64,000 nt of DNA, taken from the NCBI GenBank assembly GCA_029237695.1, contig CM055280.1, positions 34,630,616 to 34,694,615 of the forward strand, read 5' to 3'. The notes under the pieces are model-generated. The model did not search any database. It saw only the letters and a list, made by a program, of their open reading frames with translations, and was not told the DNA's origin. Both the position numbers and the translations under genes were made by a program. Below are positions 9,790-20,560 of this stretch, in pieces. Each line of letters opens with the position of its first letter. The first letter of the stretch is position 1. This stretch comes from Conchocele bisecta. Taxonomy: Eukaryota; Mollusca; Bivalvia; Lucinida; Thyasiridae.

Positions 9790-12597
9790 TCATTTTAGAA
9801 GTATTTTTATCAAGCGTGGTAAAAACTTATATGACGTTTTTGATCAATTATGACGTCGAAATTACGATCTTTTTATCAACGGCGTATACAAAGGGTGATC
9901 AAATACCCAGACAAGACCTATAGATTTGTCATCTTTTATCGCATGTCAACCAAATTTGGATATCTCGTAGCCTGGCCAAGTGTCTCCCATTAGGCCAAGA
10001 CAAAGTATGAAAATAATGTTCATAGCTCGTGTTGCAGTTGCTAATGTAAAGTCATGTTTTGGATTGCGGCCCAAGTAATGTAATTTCGTATGAATAATTT
10101 TCAAATAAGGCACAGTGAGAAGTGTTGGCATTTCCCTGTTGTTTGCTGCTGTCTGAAATAATTTTGGGGAATTAAATAGACATTATTTAATATTTCGTAT
10201 GCGACAAAATATTTTAAAAATCTGACATCATGACCGGAAATGACGAAGTTCACTAACAGCCAGCTCTGTGTAAGAGAATATGCCGATATTATATTAAAGT
10301 TTGTATTTTAACACAAAACACGAGATATTGATGATGAGAGAAAGTCCATCATCGGGATGAAAATATACAAATGATACAGTCGGATAGAGAATGGACATGA
10401 AGGCGCGAAAGGCTAGGCAGACATGGACGTACAAAAGTGACGTCGTCAGACCCAAATAAGTCTTGGTCGACTGACCACTTTTTTGTGAAATGCCAGATTG
10501 GTTGAACTCATTGTGTGATTAAACAGATTTAAATATGAGGAGACATGGCTAGATGGATCCCGATGATGGTGAACATGTAGCAGAAGGCCAGATGAGTTAA
10601 CAATTTCTCTCGAGTTTTAGGATAGTTGAAATGACATCTGTACATTTTTCCAATTGAGTGGTTACAGTGGATGAACCTATTATCAAATATCGTCGATTGA
10701 GGCGTTATTCAATCCTCCATATTCGCCCAATCTTGCCCCATGTGATTTCATTTTTTAATACCGTGCACGAACAGCCGCATAAAGGGAATCCACTTCGACA
10801 ACATCAGCAGTCAATACTGTTACTGCTGGTATTTGAGGTGGTATGTTTGAACAAAGGTGAATTGCATTGCCGACTTAGCTGTCGGAAGTGCATGTAGTAT
10901 ATAAAAAAAATGTTGTACCGTTTATTTTGAAAAATAATAACCCATTGTGCGAGCACAAATGAAAGTATGGACATGTTCTTCTTCCATTGAACAATATGGA
11001 GCATAACATTAACATAACGTCATTTTGACGTCGGGCCCCATACCGCGTGATGACGTTGTGTTGGTAACGATAAAATTGCCCATGATATATTATTAATGAT
11101 GAGTTGTGCATATGAAATCGATGAAGCATTTATCAATCATCATGGATGTGAATTTTCAGTTAACCCAAGGCATATGGATGTTGCAGCATAATAATACTGG
11201 TTATTCAACCAACACTGGAAATCGAAAACTCTTACAAGCAACCTATCCGCGATGATCGATGGCTGGTAATAATGGGATGTGTTGGCAGTTTCAACATTAG
11301 CCACACGAGTGACCGTACAACTTTATGTACATAGTGTGCTTGAAAATCTTCGAAAATTATCCCGCGGGGACCATAACCCAAACCGCGTAAATATAATACA
11401 TAATTGGATGTTGCAGTTGCAGGTTATGCATATGGGATGCCCATCCCCCATATAAATCCGCCACAGCTGGAAGCTCATTTTAGATATGTGTGACGAATGA
11501 CTTTCATGATAAAGTGGTGTTATTTTAATTACTACAGACCAACATAAATAGAAAGAAGTGATAAAAAGATCACGTAAAAACTTGCACTTTCTTTTTCTTT
11601 ACATTTCAATATGAAATACATTTCAGACACACCGATTGGCATTCAGGGATGAACTATATTCCCAAGAATCCCCAATCCCCACCCTTCGTCGCCGGATCAT
11701 ATGATTGTGCGCACACGTAATTTTCACGATGATTATTTTCTATTCCAATATTATATCATAAGGATGTGTACGGAATTGCTGCAAATTGAGTATTTGTTTG
11801 TAGACATTGCACGTATACATCTGCAGTAGGCCACTGATAACATTAGCTTTGTGACAAAACACGACGTCGGGCAGATTTGGTAGCGTGATACCTTATAATT
11901 GTCGCCGTGTGTCTTTCTTGAGGATCACATTACCATCGCCTGATATACATTATTATGCAGTCAAGTGATAAGCTGATGATTTGATACTACAAATCGCGCG
12001 AAAAGCAAGTTTATGACCATCAAATTTCCAATTAATTTCAAGACTTTTCGAAAACTCCACCGACCTCACTGTATGTTTTGTGCATTAAGTATTGCTTATA
12101 CACAAACAATCAAGAACCTGCATTGAAATCACTGATTCTGAATCTATTAGAGAGATTTTGAAAATACAAATCCAATACAAACCCCGGATATATATGTCAG
12201 TATATAGCTGCGTGTCTACCTCCATTTATGATAAAATGAGTGGCATTAAATGGCATATCATTCGCTAAGTACTGGCTATAATTGTTCAAAAGTCTCAATT
12301 TACCAAGATAATAGATGGTAATATCGTTGGCATACACTAGGTTGATATTTAAGGTTATTTAGGAATCAAAGTGCAAAAGTGAAAAGACTTCGCTGATATG
12401 TAGCCAGTTAAATTATGCGTTCACCAATTTGAATTTATGAGGACAAACAACGAAAAAGAGTGACAGTTAGGCGACAATGTACAGCGTCTGAAGCATTTGC
12501 AAGTCATTGATGCTGCGATGAACTCGTGCAAGTATCCTTGCTATAATATTTTGTCATGACACCATGGCCATAACGTCAAACATGGATTCACGTTCAG
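9790..12597. other. Interior of S copy 1, no gene recognised
   Basis: About 2.8 kb of AT-rich sequence with scattered GACGTC or GACGTT motifs (9851, 10440, 11028, 11862 and others). The longest open frames (10658-10897 plus, 10875-11129 minus) show no domain. It could be eroded transposase-region DNA or captured host DNA. Confidence 0.5.
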
Positions 12598-12634
12598 TGA
12601 CGTCACAAGTGCGTGATGTCACGTCATGACGTCA
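12598..12634. promoter_or_regulatory. Two perfect CRE palindromes plus half sites
   Basis: TGACGTCA stands at 12598-12605 and 12627-12634, with GTGATGTCACGTCA between. CREB/ATF-family factors bind this octamer in animals. The cluster lies near the inner right end of S. No adjacent gene is visible. Confidence 0.4.
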
Positions 12635-13589
12635 TAATATGTATACTTAGGCATCGCGTCTCATATTAGTGAAAGATTCAGTAAGTTATCATTTTCCGTT
12701 TTCTGTTCACACTTAATGTTAACCGACACCAATAAACGTAAATGGGAGGGCAAAATGTAAAATTTTATGGCGACGTTAGACAATTTGAATCGTCATTTTT
12801 CCGACGTCGTTTACCGCTTTTCATGACGTTGTCATTAAGCCCGGTTTTCGTATGGCGCGGCCCATATTTATTTTGCAAGAAAATGTCTCAGATATGATGT
12901 CATAAAGAACATTTTGTACCTACTGAGTAGGCATGTACCTTTAAATCTAATAAAATAGTTAAATGTAAGTAATTTTTCACCAATAACAAAAAAGTCACAG
13001 TCCACAAAACATTTTGTTTGATGAAATTCCATCAAATATTGATTTTATAGCGAAAAACAGATTTTGCTATGGGAATTTATTAACATTGGGGGAAAAAAGA
13101 GGCGGAAGCAGTGGGGAGGAGTAAAAAAACACGAAACATTTTGGAAATTGACTCTGAAACCTAGCTTGGAAATAATAGAACTAAGAAAACAAAAGCTAGA
13201 ATTTGAAAATCAGTCCACAAATAAAAAAATATTTAAAAAAAATCTATTTTTAACACCCATGTTAAATTCCCATAGGAAAATCGTTTTTTCGCAATAAAAT
13301 CAATATTTGATGGAATTTCTTCAAATAATTTTTTTTCAAGAGGGTGACTTTTTTGTTATTGATGAAAAACTACTTACATTTATATATTTTTAAGATTTAA
13401 TGTGTTTAATTGCCAAAAGTTTGTCGGCAGAAAAACGTGGAACAGACGATAGTGGCCATGAAATAGCTGTGACTGTGAAAAAGACCATTTTATATTTCAA
13501 AGAGTATTTGTATTAACAGAAGTACTTTTCTTCATTATATTACAAGAAATTAAGGTGTCTGAATGGCAAACAGTAAATACCCCGATTAC

Positions 13590-13809
13590 CAGGCGCGGAT
13601 CCAGGATTTCGGGTTAGGGGGGGCGTAACTATTTTGCAATACTTGACTATATTATCGAACGAGCTAAGCTCGTTCGATAATATAGTCAAGTATTGCAAAA
13701 TAGTCAACCGAGCGGAAAAATGCCTTGTAACTTGTAAAAAATCTTTACTCGGCGAATTTTAGGGGGGGGGGTGCGCCGGGTCCGCCCCCCCCCCCTGAAT
13801 CCGCCCATG
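13590..13809. mobile_element. Short TIR element with 5-bp target duplication and internal palindrome
   Basis: The ends CAGGCGCGGATCCAGG and CCTGAATCCGCCCATG are inverted, with G-run and C-run subterminal tracts. ATTAC directly repeats on both sides (13585-13589 and 13810-13814). CAGG ends with a 5-bp duplication are compatible with some hAT-type elements. No transposase is present. Confidence 0.65.
13628..13704. repeat. Near-perfect 77-bp palindrome
   Basis: The 38-bp arm ACTATTTTGCAATACTTGAC onwards to CGAACGAGCT is mirrored exactly around a single A at 13666. It lies inside the element at 13590-13809. On either strand it would extrude a cruciform. Confidence 0.9.
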
Positions 13810-13814
13810 ATTAC

Positions 13815-14125
13815 ACTCTTTGGATGCACATGTTGATCTGGGTCTACATGTAGGAAGGCTGTACAGGTGATACTACCTAATTTTTCCATTCTTATGAACT
13901 GACAGAAGCACACTTTTCAAGATTTTAACCATTACAATGTGAAATTAAATTTTGCTATCCGCTATATGTTTAATATATTTCATTGTGCTGTAAAACCATG
14001 TTTTTATTGACAAAGAAGACAAAATATGACAAAACGCATAGGAAAATATTTGAACTGGAGAATGTTCTGTCCTTTTCAACGATTTTGAGAAAACCAACGC
14101 ATAGCACAACCTACATTGGGAATTC
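13815..14125. other. No gene seen
   Basis: Only short open frames are present, and there is no recognisable repeat. Confidence 0.4.
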
Positions 14126-14352
14126 AGGGACCGTTTCACTTAACTTCGTACGACTAAAATGTTCGTAAGTGCAAAATTATGAGTCTGTAAATTACACATT
14201 AACAATGTTTTCTTGTAAACAATTGTTGCATTTACATTTCAGCATATGCTGCATATGCACCCTATGCTCAATAAATGTAAATCCATCAATTGAAACTTCC
14301 AGACGATCCTAAATTTGCACTTATGAACATTTTAGTCGTACAAAGTTTAATA
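14126..14352. mobile_element. R-family hairpin MITE (degraded copy)
   Basis: It starts GGACCGTTTCACTTAACTTC with CGACTAAAATGTTCGTAAGTG, and ends with the inverted ACATTTTAGTCGTACAAAGTTTA. The normally perfect centre is disturbed (GCATATGCTGCATATGCACC). Confidence 0.75.
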
Positions 14353-14359
14353 ACTCCAG

Positions 14360-14702
14360 CACACAAATATTTACACAATTCCCTAACATTTGATTGGTCC
14401 GTAGCAAGTCTCTGTCCAAAATTTATATCCCAGTAAACTCCCATGCCAAACTACTTTCCGTAACCGTGAGGCGCAGTTAAAATAATTCTTAAGAAAACGG
14501 AAAATAAACACATTTTCTTGATGAATTTATTTAAAATGCAGGAATTATAAGGAATGAATGACCTTTTTGTTGAATTTATCGGGGATATAAACTTGAAAAA
14601 TTCGCGGGAATACTGGACGAGGCCTTCCGGCCTTCGTCCAGTATTCCAGCAACTTTTCCAAGTTTATACCCCGATAAATTCCACAAAAAGACCATTCATT
14701 CC
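14360..14702 (-). mobile_element. W-family element: 152-bp hairpin plus tail
   Basis: The hairpin 14551-14702 has arms GGAATGAATGACCTTTTTGT..ATACTGGACGAGGCC. The tail 14360-14550 (ATTTATATCCCAGTAAACTC, CCGTTTTC inverse, TCATCAAG inverse) is the reverse complement of the tails of the copies at 40911 and 56953. It is non-coding. Confidence 0.75.
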
Positions 14703-14804
14703 TATAGTGAAATGGGCCCCTGGAGGGCGGTAGCCACACTGAGGCAATGAAGCACATACATGTAATTATCTTGGTTTCTTTTCCTGTGGGCATTGAAGAA
14801 AGCA

Positions 14805-15848
14805 GAAAAAAGTTAGAAATGTGGCCTGTCGTCACACGAATGCCGCCGCTGGGCAGCCAAAGAAAACTAGATTGGTCAGTAAGCGAGGTTTACGGAATAC
14901 CCCCCGCGTGGGCCCAGGTACCCCTAAATATGTAAAATAATTTCCATGTATGTGGGCCTGTGACGTTGACTCTGAGCTTAGCGGGGGCGGCACGAACGTG
15001 AATATGTCACAGGATGGTAGAGGTCCATTGGAGCAATGCGTGTGTGAAATGTGAAGCAGATCTGAGCAAGGAAATATAAATTATAACCAATTTCTCTGAT
15101 GTTAAGTTTTGTAAAGAGACTAAGTATGTGACCTTGACCTCAATATCAGCGGGGATTTGTCACAGCATCATAGTAGAGCCTTAGAGGCATGCATGCATGA
15201 AATATTAAGAATTTTCGATGAAAGAAATAGAAGTTATAACATTTCTCTGATGTTAAGTTTTGTAAAGAGACTAAGCATGTGACCTTGACCTTGGGATCAG
15301 CAGGGGTTGGACGGTCGCATATATGTCACAGCATGATAGTACAACCTTAGAGGAATGCACAAGTGAAATATTAAGAATTTTCAAAGAAGGAAATAGAAGT
15401 TATAACTTATTTCTCTGCTGTTACGTTTTGTAAAGAGACAAAGTATTTGACCTTGACCTTGGGATCAGCGGGGGTTGGACATCGTGGATTTGGCACAGCA
15501 TGGTAGTGGAGCCTTACAGGAATGCATGTGTGAAATATTAAGCATTTTAGATGAAGGAAATAGAAGCTATAACAATATTTCTCTGATGTTAAGTTTTGTA
15601 AACAGACTAAGTATTTGACCTTGACCTTGGGATCAGCGGGGGTGGGACGGTCATGGATTTGGCACAGCACGGTAGTAGAGCCTTACAGGAATGCATGTGT
15701 GAAATATTAAGCATTTTAGATGAAGGAAATAGAAGTTATAACAATATTTCTCTGATGTTAAGTTTAGTGATGGATGGACGGACGGACGGACAGACGGACG
15801 GACAACCTGACTCCAGTATACCCCCCCACAACTCGTTGCGGGGGTATA
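14805..15848 (+). mobile_element. Pearl-like element, near-complete architecture
   Basis: A 5' block GAAATGTGGCCTGTCGTCAC with ACGAATGCC is followed by a type A-related tandem core with TGACC at 15129, 15280, 15449 and 15616 (TGACG at 14961), spacing 151-169. A (GGAC)n tract follows at 15773-15803, and a final hairpin TATACCCCC / GGGGGTATA at 15817-15848. This order matches published descriptions of pearl elements of bivalves, later linked to Helentrons. No Rep/helicase frame is present. Confidence 0.7.
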
Positions 15849-16880
15849 ACAATGCACAGTTGAAAACACAGAGGGCCCGAGAAACATGGATTTGTCACAG
15901 CACGGAAGCGGACCATCAGAGCGATGGGTGTGTGAAATATCAAGCAGATCCATGCAAGGCAACAGACATTATAAGACACTTACCGAGTTTGGAATGCACC
16001 AAATATGTGACGTTTATGTGACCTAGCGGGGGCAGCATGATTGTGGATTTTTCACAGGGCGGTATAGCCATCAGAGCAAATCGTGTTTGAAATATCAAGC
16101 AGATCCGCACAAGGAAAATTTTACCTGAGCGTTAAGGTTTCAAATGTACCGAGTATGTGACCTTGACACTGGGCTTAGCGGGGGCAGGACGATCGTGGAT
16201 TTGTCACAGGGCGGTAGAGGACCATTAAGTTCTAAAAATTACGGGAGTACCTGCTATGCAGATAAAATCATTTAATAATATTTATTTTACTGATAGTGAT
16301 GCACGGTGGTATCAGGTTTTTCATATGCAAATGAGGTATGATATTTTTTAATTATTTATACTAATTAAATGTGTCACATGAAAAAATATGATCATTGCAC
16401 ATAAAAAATAAATGCAAATAGTAATGGCCGTTAACATTTTAAGGAAACACGGTTATCGCCCCTGATATCAGTGTGGAAATTTACATCTGATATAAAATGT
16501 ATAATAATGCCAATCAATATGTGGGGTAATGGGGAATTAATTTTTATTTTACCAGAAAATGTCTCCGATGAGACGCAACAAGTATGTGATCTTGTCCCTG
16601 GGCTTAGCGGGTGCGGGATGATCGTGAATTTATCACAGAGTGGTCGAGGATCAATAAAGCAATGCGTGTGTGAAATATCAAGCATATCCATGACAGCAAA
16701 CAGAAATTATAAGACATTTACCTGAGTGTTAAGGTTTCAAAGTATGTGACCTTAACCCTGAGCATAGCAGGGGCGGGACGATCATGAATTTGTCACCATT
16801 AGAGCAATGCGTGTGTGAAATATCAAGCAGATCCGTGCAAAGAAACAGAAATTATAAGACATTTACCAAAGCTGACGGAG
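15849..16880. repeat. Further type A units interrupted by an S-derived block
   Basis: GTGACCTTGAC with GGGCTTAGCGGGGGC recurs at about 16157 and, as close variants, 16585 and 16745. The intervals carry GGATTTGTCACAG and GCAATGCGTGTGTGAAATATC. Units at 15880 and 16050 are partial. The regular array is broken by the insertion at 16222-16590. Confidence 0.7.
16222..16590. mobile_element. S-derived insertion lacking the TIRs
   Basis: AAAAATTACGGG, TTTATTTTACTGATAGTGATG, CATATGCAAATGAGG, GGTTATCGCCCCTGATA and ACATCTGATATAAAATGTAT appear in the same order as at 9340-9655. It ends near AGAAAATGTCTC, which resembles the right subterminal part of S (12880). The outer AAAGGTACATGCCC ends are absent, so it is an internally deleted or recombined copy. 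Confidence 0.65.
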
Positions 16881-16889
16881 GGACAATCG

Positions 16890-17255
16890 TCACAATATGA
16901 TTTTCAGATGCGTCCATTTATGAGAAGGGGGTGCTTTTTCTCATAAAAAACATGAAAATTACTTGCAAAAAGTGCAGATCCTGACAAGACGGCTCGTCAT
17001 GAGCCGGCTCGTCTGAATCTACACTGTTTGCAAACACCACGATAGAGGTCTGTAGTGTTGAAAGGGATACAACCACACAGACCACAAAGCCATCATTTGC
17101 AAACACTGTAGATCCAGAAGATAGAGCCAGCTCATCAGCATCTGCAGTATTTGTGATTAGTTGATTTTGAAACAATATACCGATTTTGATTAATGAAATA
17201 GTTTAAACTGGTTCATACTTAGCATGGAACAGACCATGTTACTTATATAGGGGTG
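16890..17255. mobile_element. Two adjacent PB-3 MITE copies
   Basis: The first carries ATGATTTTCAGA, GTGCAGATCCTGACAAGACG, GGCTCGTCATGAGCC and TGTAGTGTTGAAAGGG (end near 17068). The second carries AACACTGTAGATCC, ATCTGCAGT and ATATAGGGGTGAAAAGG (end near 17258). Translation gives the 'FANSVDSDEPA' type peptide, which recurs at every PB-3 copy and is not a real protein. Confidence 0.7.
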
Positions 17256-17387
17256 AAAAGGTAAATCCGGAACAAACACAATAAAATAATATTCTCAAAC
17301 CATTTATTCAGCTTAGGATGGCAAAAGCTTTCCATACCTTGATTTCTCAAATCTTTGAAGAAAATTGGTTATATTGAAGCCATCGGC

Positions 17388-17636
17388 TTAACCCTTACAC
17401 CGCTATCTTATTTTTTTGTCGTCTGCTGTTTATTTTCTCTTTTCCATTTTTATCATGAAAAACATGCTTGGACAGCACTTTAGAATAATTTACAACATGC
17501 TTTGACAGCACTTCAGAATCATTTCCATTGGAAATGATTCTGAAGTGCTGTCAAACCATGTTTTTATTGAGAAATAAGGCAAGATATAAAAGCAACAGCA
17601 GATGACAATTGTTGAGTGTAGCGGTCTAAGGGTTAA
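17388..17636. mobile_element. PB-1 MITE, full length with TTAA on both sides
   Basis: TTAA 17388-17391 and 17633-17636 flank ends CCCTTACACCGCTATCTTA and TAGCGGTCTAAGGG. Inside, CAGCACTTCAGAATCATTTCC pairs around CATTGG with its inverse, and TTGTCGTCTGCTG is mirrored by CAGCAGATGACAA. The left half has an extra partial duplication of the CAGCACTTTAGAATAATTT arm. Confidence 0.85.
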
Positions 17637-17639
17637 TGG

Positions 17640-17907
17640 ACCTTACGGCATTTGTGACCAACCTAGACCCAGATCAGCGTAGTTCGAGTGTTCAGGTCCT
17701 ACATTATCTTACCATTCCATCTCCCGTGTCGTGTTTATAGTTTTATATACCCTAAAACAGTCGCAATCAATCTCTGACTTTCCGAGCATACGTGTACATA
17801 TGATTTAGTCCAATAATTATGATTAACTGCTACACAGTTACTTCACCGTTGTGGAGTGACCCAGGAACAGTAAGGGGACTGAAACAATGAAATACCTTGC
17901 TCTAACT
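17640..17907. other. No gene seen
   Basis: Unique-looking sequence. A short CCAGATCAGC piece near 17670 hints at an old U fragment. Confidence 0.4.
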
Positions 17908-18273
17908 TGTGGCTGTGACTGGAGAAATGTGGCTTATGGGCATTGCAACCAGTGTAGTTCCAGACCGGCCTGCACAGCCTGACTAGGGTCTACACTGTTC
18001 ACTACAATTCAGTTAGTGAAACACTTGCTTCTGACAAATCCTATATGCGGATGTGACTAGAGAAATGGAGCCATGCGACCAGTGTAGCCTCAGATCAGCC
18101 TGCGCATCCGCGCAGTCTGATCAGGGTCTACACTGTTTGCCATTCAGTCAATGAAACATCCATCATGCCTCTAGCAATATAAATCATTATCAAGCTACAG
18201 GCGTATGCTAGCGGATTAAGATCACATATACCCATAAGACCCATTCCTCCAGTTACAGCCATATATAGCCATT
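17908..18273. mobile_element. Two U-family MITE copies in tandem
   Basis: The first (17908-18040) keeps the left end and the CTACACTG half. The second (18044-18273) has both ends, with the palindromic centre CCTGCGCATCCGCGCAGTCTG and GTGTAGCC / GGTCTACAC flanks. Confidence 0.7.
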
Positions 18274-18537
18274 ATCAGATTGCAGGAGTACCATAGCAGA
18301 CAGAGAGCAAGATGACCACAAATCCCATAAGGCCCAATTTCTCAGCAAAACAGCCCTTATGAGGCCACAACATCTTCAAACAGAACTGAAAAATATACGG
18401 CAATGTTGATTTAAAATAACTATATTGTTTATTCAAGACAAACAAAAAAACCTCCATATATCTATCTATCTATCAGTATCAATGGTACGTGCTGCATTCT
18501 GTATAGGTGTAAAACGTTTCACATCGAAATAGGCGCC
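18274..18537. other. No gene; short (TATC)n
   Basis: A TATCTATCTATCTATC tract lies at 18458-18473. Otherwise unique. Confidence 0.45.
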
Positions 18538-18781
18538 AGGGGCCCGTTTCACTAAACTTCTTACGACTAAAATGTTCGTCAGTGCAAATTTAAGATCGTC
18601 TGTAAATTTAAATTGATGGATTTACATTTATTGAGCATAGGCTGCATATGCAGCCTATGCTCAATAAATGTAAATCCATTAATTATTTACAAGAAAACAT
18701 TGTTAATGTGAAATTTACAGACTATCATAATTTTGCACTTACAAACATTTTAGTCGTACAAAGTTTAGTGAAACGGCCCCC
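18538..18781. mobile_element. R-family hairpin MITE, well preserved
   Basis: TIRs start GGGGCCCGTTTCACTAAACT and end AGTTTAGTGAAACGGCCCCC. The centre is a palindrome of about 58 bp (GATTTACATTTATTGAGC, ATAGGCTGCATATGCAGCC and its mirror). No coding capacity. Confidence 0.9.
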
Positions 18782-19054
18782 AGATTCCTGATGAATTCAC
18801 ATTCAGCTTGATGAACAAGATACTGCATAAAAACATTTTTGTCTAGTAACCGGTGCAAGAAATGTGCGCTGGTCACTATACAAAGTACATTTATGTGATA
18901 GCTCTATGTAGAGCTGAGTGATCGACATCTGGTAAAAAACCGGTGTATTTTTCGACAAACATTTTCCACCGGTGTCGAATGCAGCAACCAGTGAGCCAAG
19001 AAGATTATCTGATGCCAAGAAGTTGAGAAAATACTGGGTACTAACATACATCAT
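18782..19054. other. No gene seen
   Basis: Unique-looking. Two ACCGGTG motifs 50 bp apart (18940, 18970) have no obvious meaning. Confidence 0.4.
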
Positions 19055-19369
19055 TTAACCCTTTCATGCTAAGGATACGACAGTATGTTTGCGGATAATC
19101 CTAAATATATTCCTTCCATGCGCTCAGAAGTATATGTCGCGACCACCATTTGAGAAACAAGAAAAATAAAAATGAAATATTTAAAATATTTCATACCCAT
19201 ACAGGGGTACTCCAAATGTAACGGGAGAAAGGAGCTACTTGACAATTCAAGCCCCAAGACAGTTTAGAAATATGCAAATTAACCAATTATATCACCTAAA
19301 TAATTAGTATTTGAAAACAAATAAAATATTTCATACCAGTAAAGGTATATTCTGAATGTAATGGGTTAA
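19055..19369. mobile_element. PB-2-type MITE between TTAA sites
   Basis: TTAACCCTTTCATGCTAAGG at the left and GAATGTAATGGGTTAA at the right, with internal GAAGTATATGTCGCGACCAC and ATTTCATACC blocks that characterise PB-2. The central GAGACGG palindrome is missing, so it is rearranged. Confidence 0.65.
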
Positions 19370-19602
19370 ATATATAAGCAACAAAAATGCAATTTTCATA
19401 AACCAATTACAAGTATATTTTGTTACTACACATTTGAACCGTCTTGATGAGACGGTTCAAATGAGTAGTAACAACATATACTGTGGATGGGAACTGTGGA
19501 TGGGAAAGTAAAAAAAAAGGCAGAGAATATTTTACGGTTCAAATGAGTGGACACAACATTACCTTGGATGAGAAACAAACGTTTATAGGGGTAAATGGTT
19601 AA
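19370..19602. mobile_element. PB-2-type MITE, second copy
   Basis: CATTTGAACCGTCTTGATGA / GACGGTTCAAATGAG forms the central palindrome at 19430-19465. A second GGTTCAAATGAGTGG block follows at 19536, and the right end reads ATGGTTAA (19599-19602). The left end is not recognisable. Confidence 0.6.
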
Positions 19603-20270
19603 AAATAAAATAAAAATAAAAACTTCATAGATTCACCAGTGACGTAATATAGGTTATAATTATCCGTGCAAATTACCGGTTACTAATGACACAAATGATG
19701 AAGCTTATCTCGCTATGAATCCCTGTGGCGATAATACCCACGTAATAGGGTCGGATTTTTCCGATACACACAACCACACATGACACCTTAACTGCTGACA
19801 CGAGTCAATACATCATAAGCATCATCAGTCAGTCACTGAATATTTAACAAATTCCCATAGTACTCCTACGACACTTCCGACATTGTAGATTTTCAAATAT
19901 ACACTTTTACAACATTAACGATAGGCAAGTTTTACACGTTTTCACATTGTTGAGTTTTGTTCTCGCGTTACATGGCGTTACATCTGTTGCCACAGAGAAA
20001 CGCCTCCTACCGAGTCAGTTTAATGGCATAATGTACTTCCATATGAAACTGCAGCCGTTATTGGCAGAATCTCATTGCTGGCTGTAGGGCATATTGTACA
20101 AGACAGACTGGAGTGGCGGCGGGGATCACATACTTGTTGCTTTGATCATTGAACATGGCTGAGAGTGGGTGAATGTTTCGGTATGTGAGTGAGTTTGTGG
20201 CTCGGTGGGTGTGTTGTTGCAGGGTGTGGGTGGGGATCAGATGCTTGGTAGCTCTCATTGTTGAACATGA
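19603..20270. other. No gene seen; G/T-rich towards the end
   Basis: No domain-bearing open frame. From about 20160 the plus strand becomes rich in GTGGGTG and GAGTGAG, leading into the GTTC tract. Confidence 0.4.
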
Positions 20271-20275
20271 GTGTT

Positions 20276-20335
20276 TGTTTGTTTGTTCGTTCGTTCTCGT
20301 TCGTTCGTTCGTTCGTTCGTTCGTTCGTTTGTTGG
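20276..20335. repeat. (GTTC)n / (GTTT)n microsatellite
   Basis: GTTTGTTTGTTCGTTCGTTC continues as GTTC units with one CTC interruption up to the start of the X repeat. Confidence 0.9.
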
Positions 20336-20560
20336 GGTTTAGCGGCCTATCAATAGCTATAAGGTCATTTAAGGCCGGGTCAATGGGTTTAGTACTAAAT
20401 CCCATATATTACCTGTACAAGTACATGTACATGTTCAAGTACATGTACAAATGGGGGGAAAATCCCAAAATCAGAACTGAATATTTACAGTAACAAAACT
20501 ATATATTCAGCCCTGAAATCAGAATAATCCTGATCTGATTGCCAGGTCCTTGCCACACCA
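20331..20560. repeat. X repeat, uninterrupted copy
   Basis: TTGGGGTTTAGCGGCCTATC, CAATAGCTATAAGGTCATTT, AGGCCGGGTCAATGGG, ACTGAATATTTACAG and ATTCAGCCCTGAAATCAGAA appear in order. The same order occurs at 54766-55110 and 43195-44857, but those copies carry insertions between TTTACA and TATATT. This copy is therefore the empty-site reference. Confidence 0.75.

Larger units (their letters stand above)
9252..12944. mobile_element. S element (copy 1), 3.7 kb, TTAA-flanked
   Basis: TTAA at 9252 and TTAA at 12941 bound inverted ends AAAGGTACATACCCACTCA and TGAGTAGGCATGTACCTTT, followed by ACAAAAT.TTCTTTATG on each side. A second inverted pair lies inside (GAGCCGCGCCGTGCGAAAAC near 9662 against GTTTTCGTATGGCGCGGCCC near 12845). 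The interior has no open frame above about 85 residues and no recognised domain. It is rich in GACGTC. TTAA target use suggests a piggyBac-like mechanism, by inference only. Confidence 0.75.
9205..13447. mobile_element. AA element (copy 1) carrying a nested S element
   Basis: The left end GTCTATTCCACGTTTT..TGCCGACAAAATTTTGG matches the right end read in reverse (GTCTGTTCCACGTTTTTCTG, then CCGACAAACTTTTGGC). The TIR continues past the S insertion. TGTAAGTAATTTTTCACC, CAATAACAAAAAAGTCAC and TGAAATTCCATCAAATATTG at 12963-13050 are mirrored at 13265-13390. Without S the element would be about 550 bp with TIRs over 150 bp. It has no transposase frame. Confidence 0.8.
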
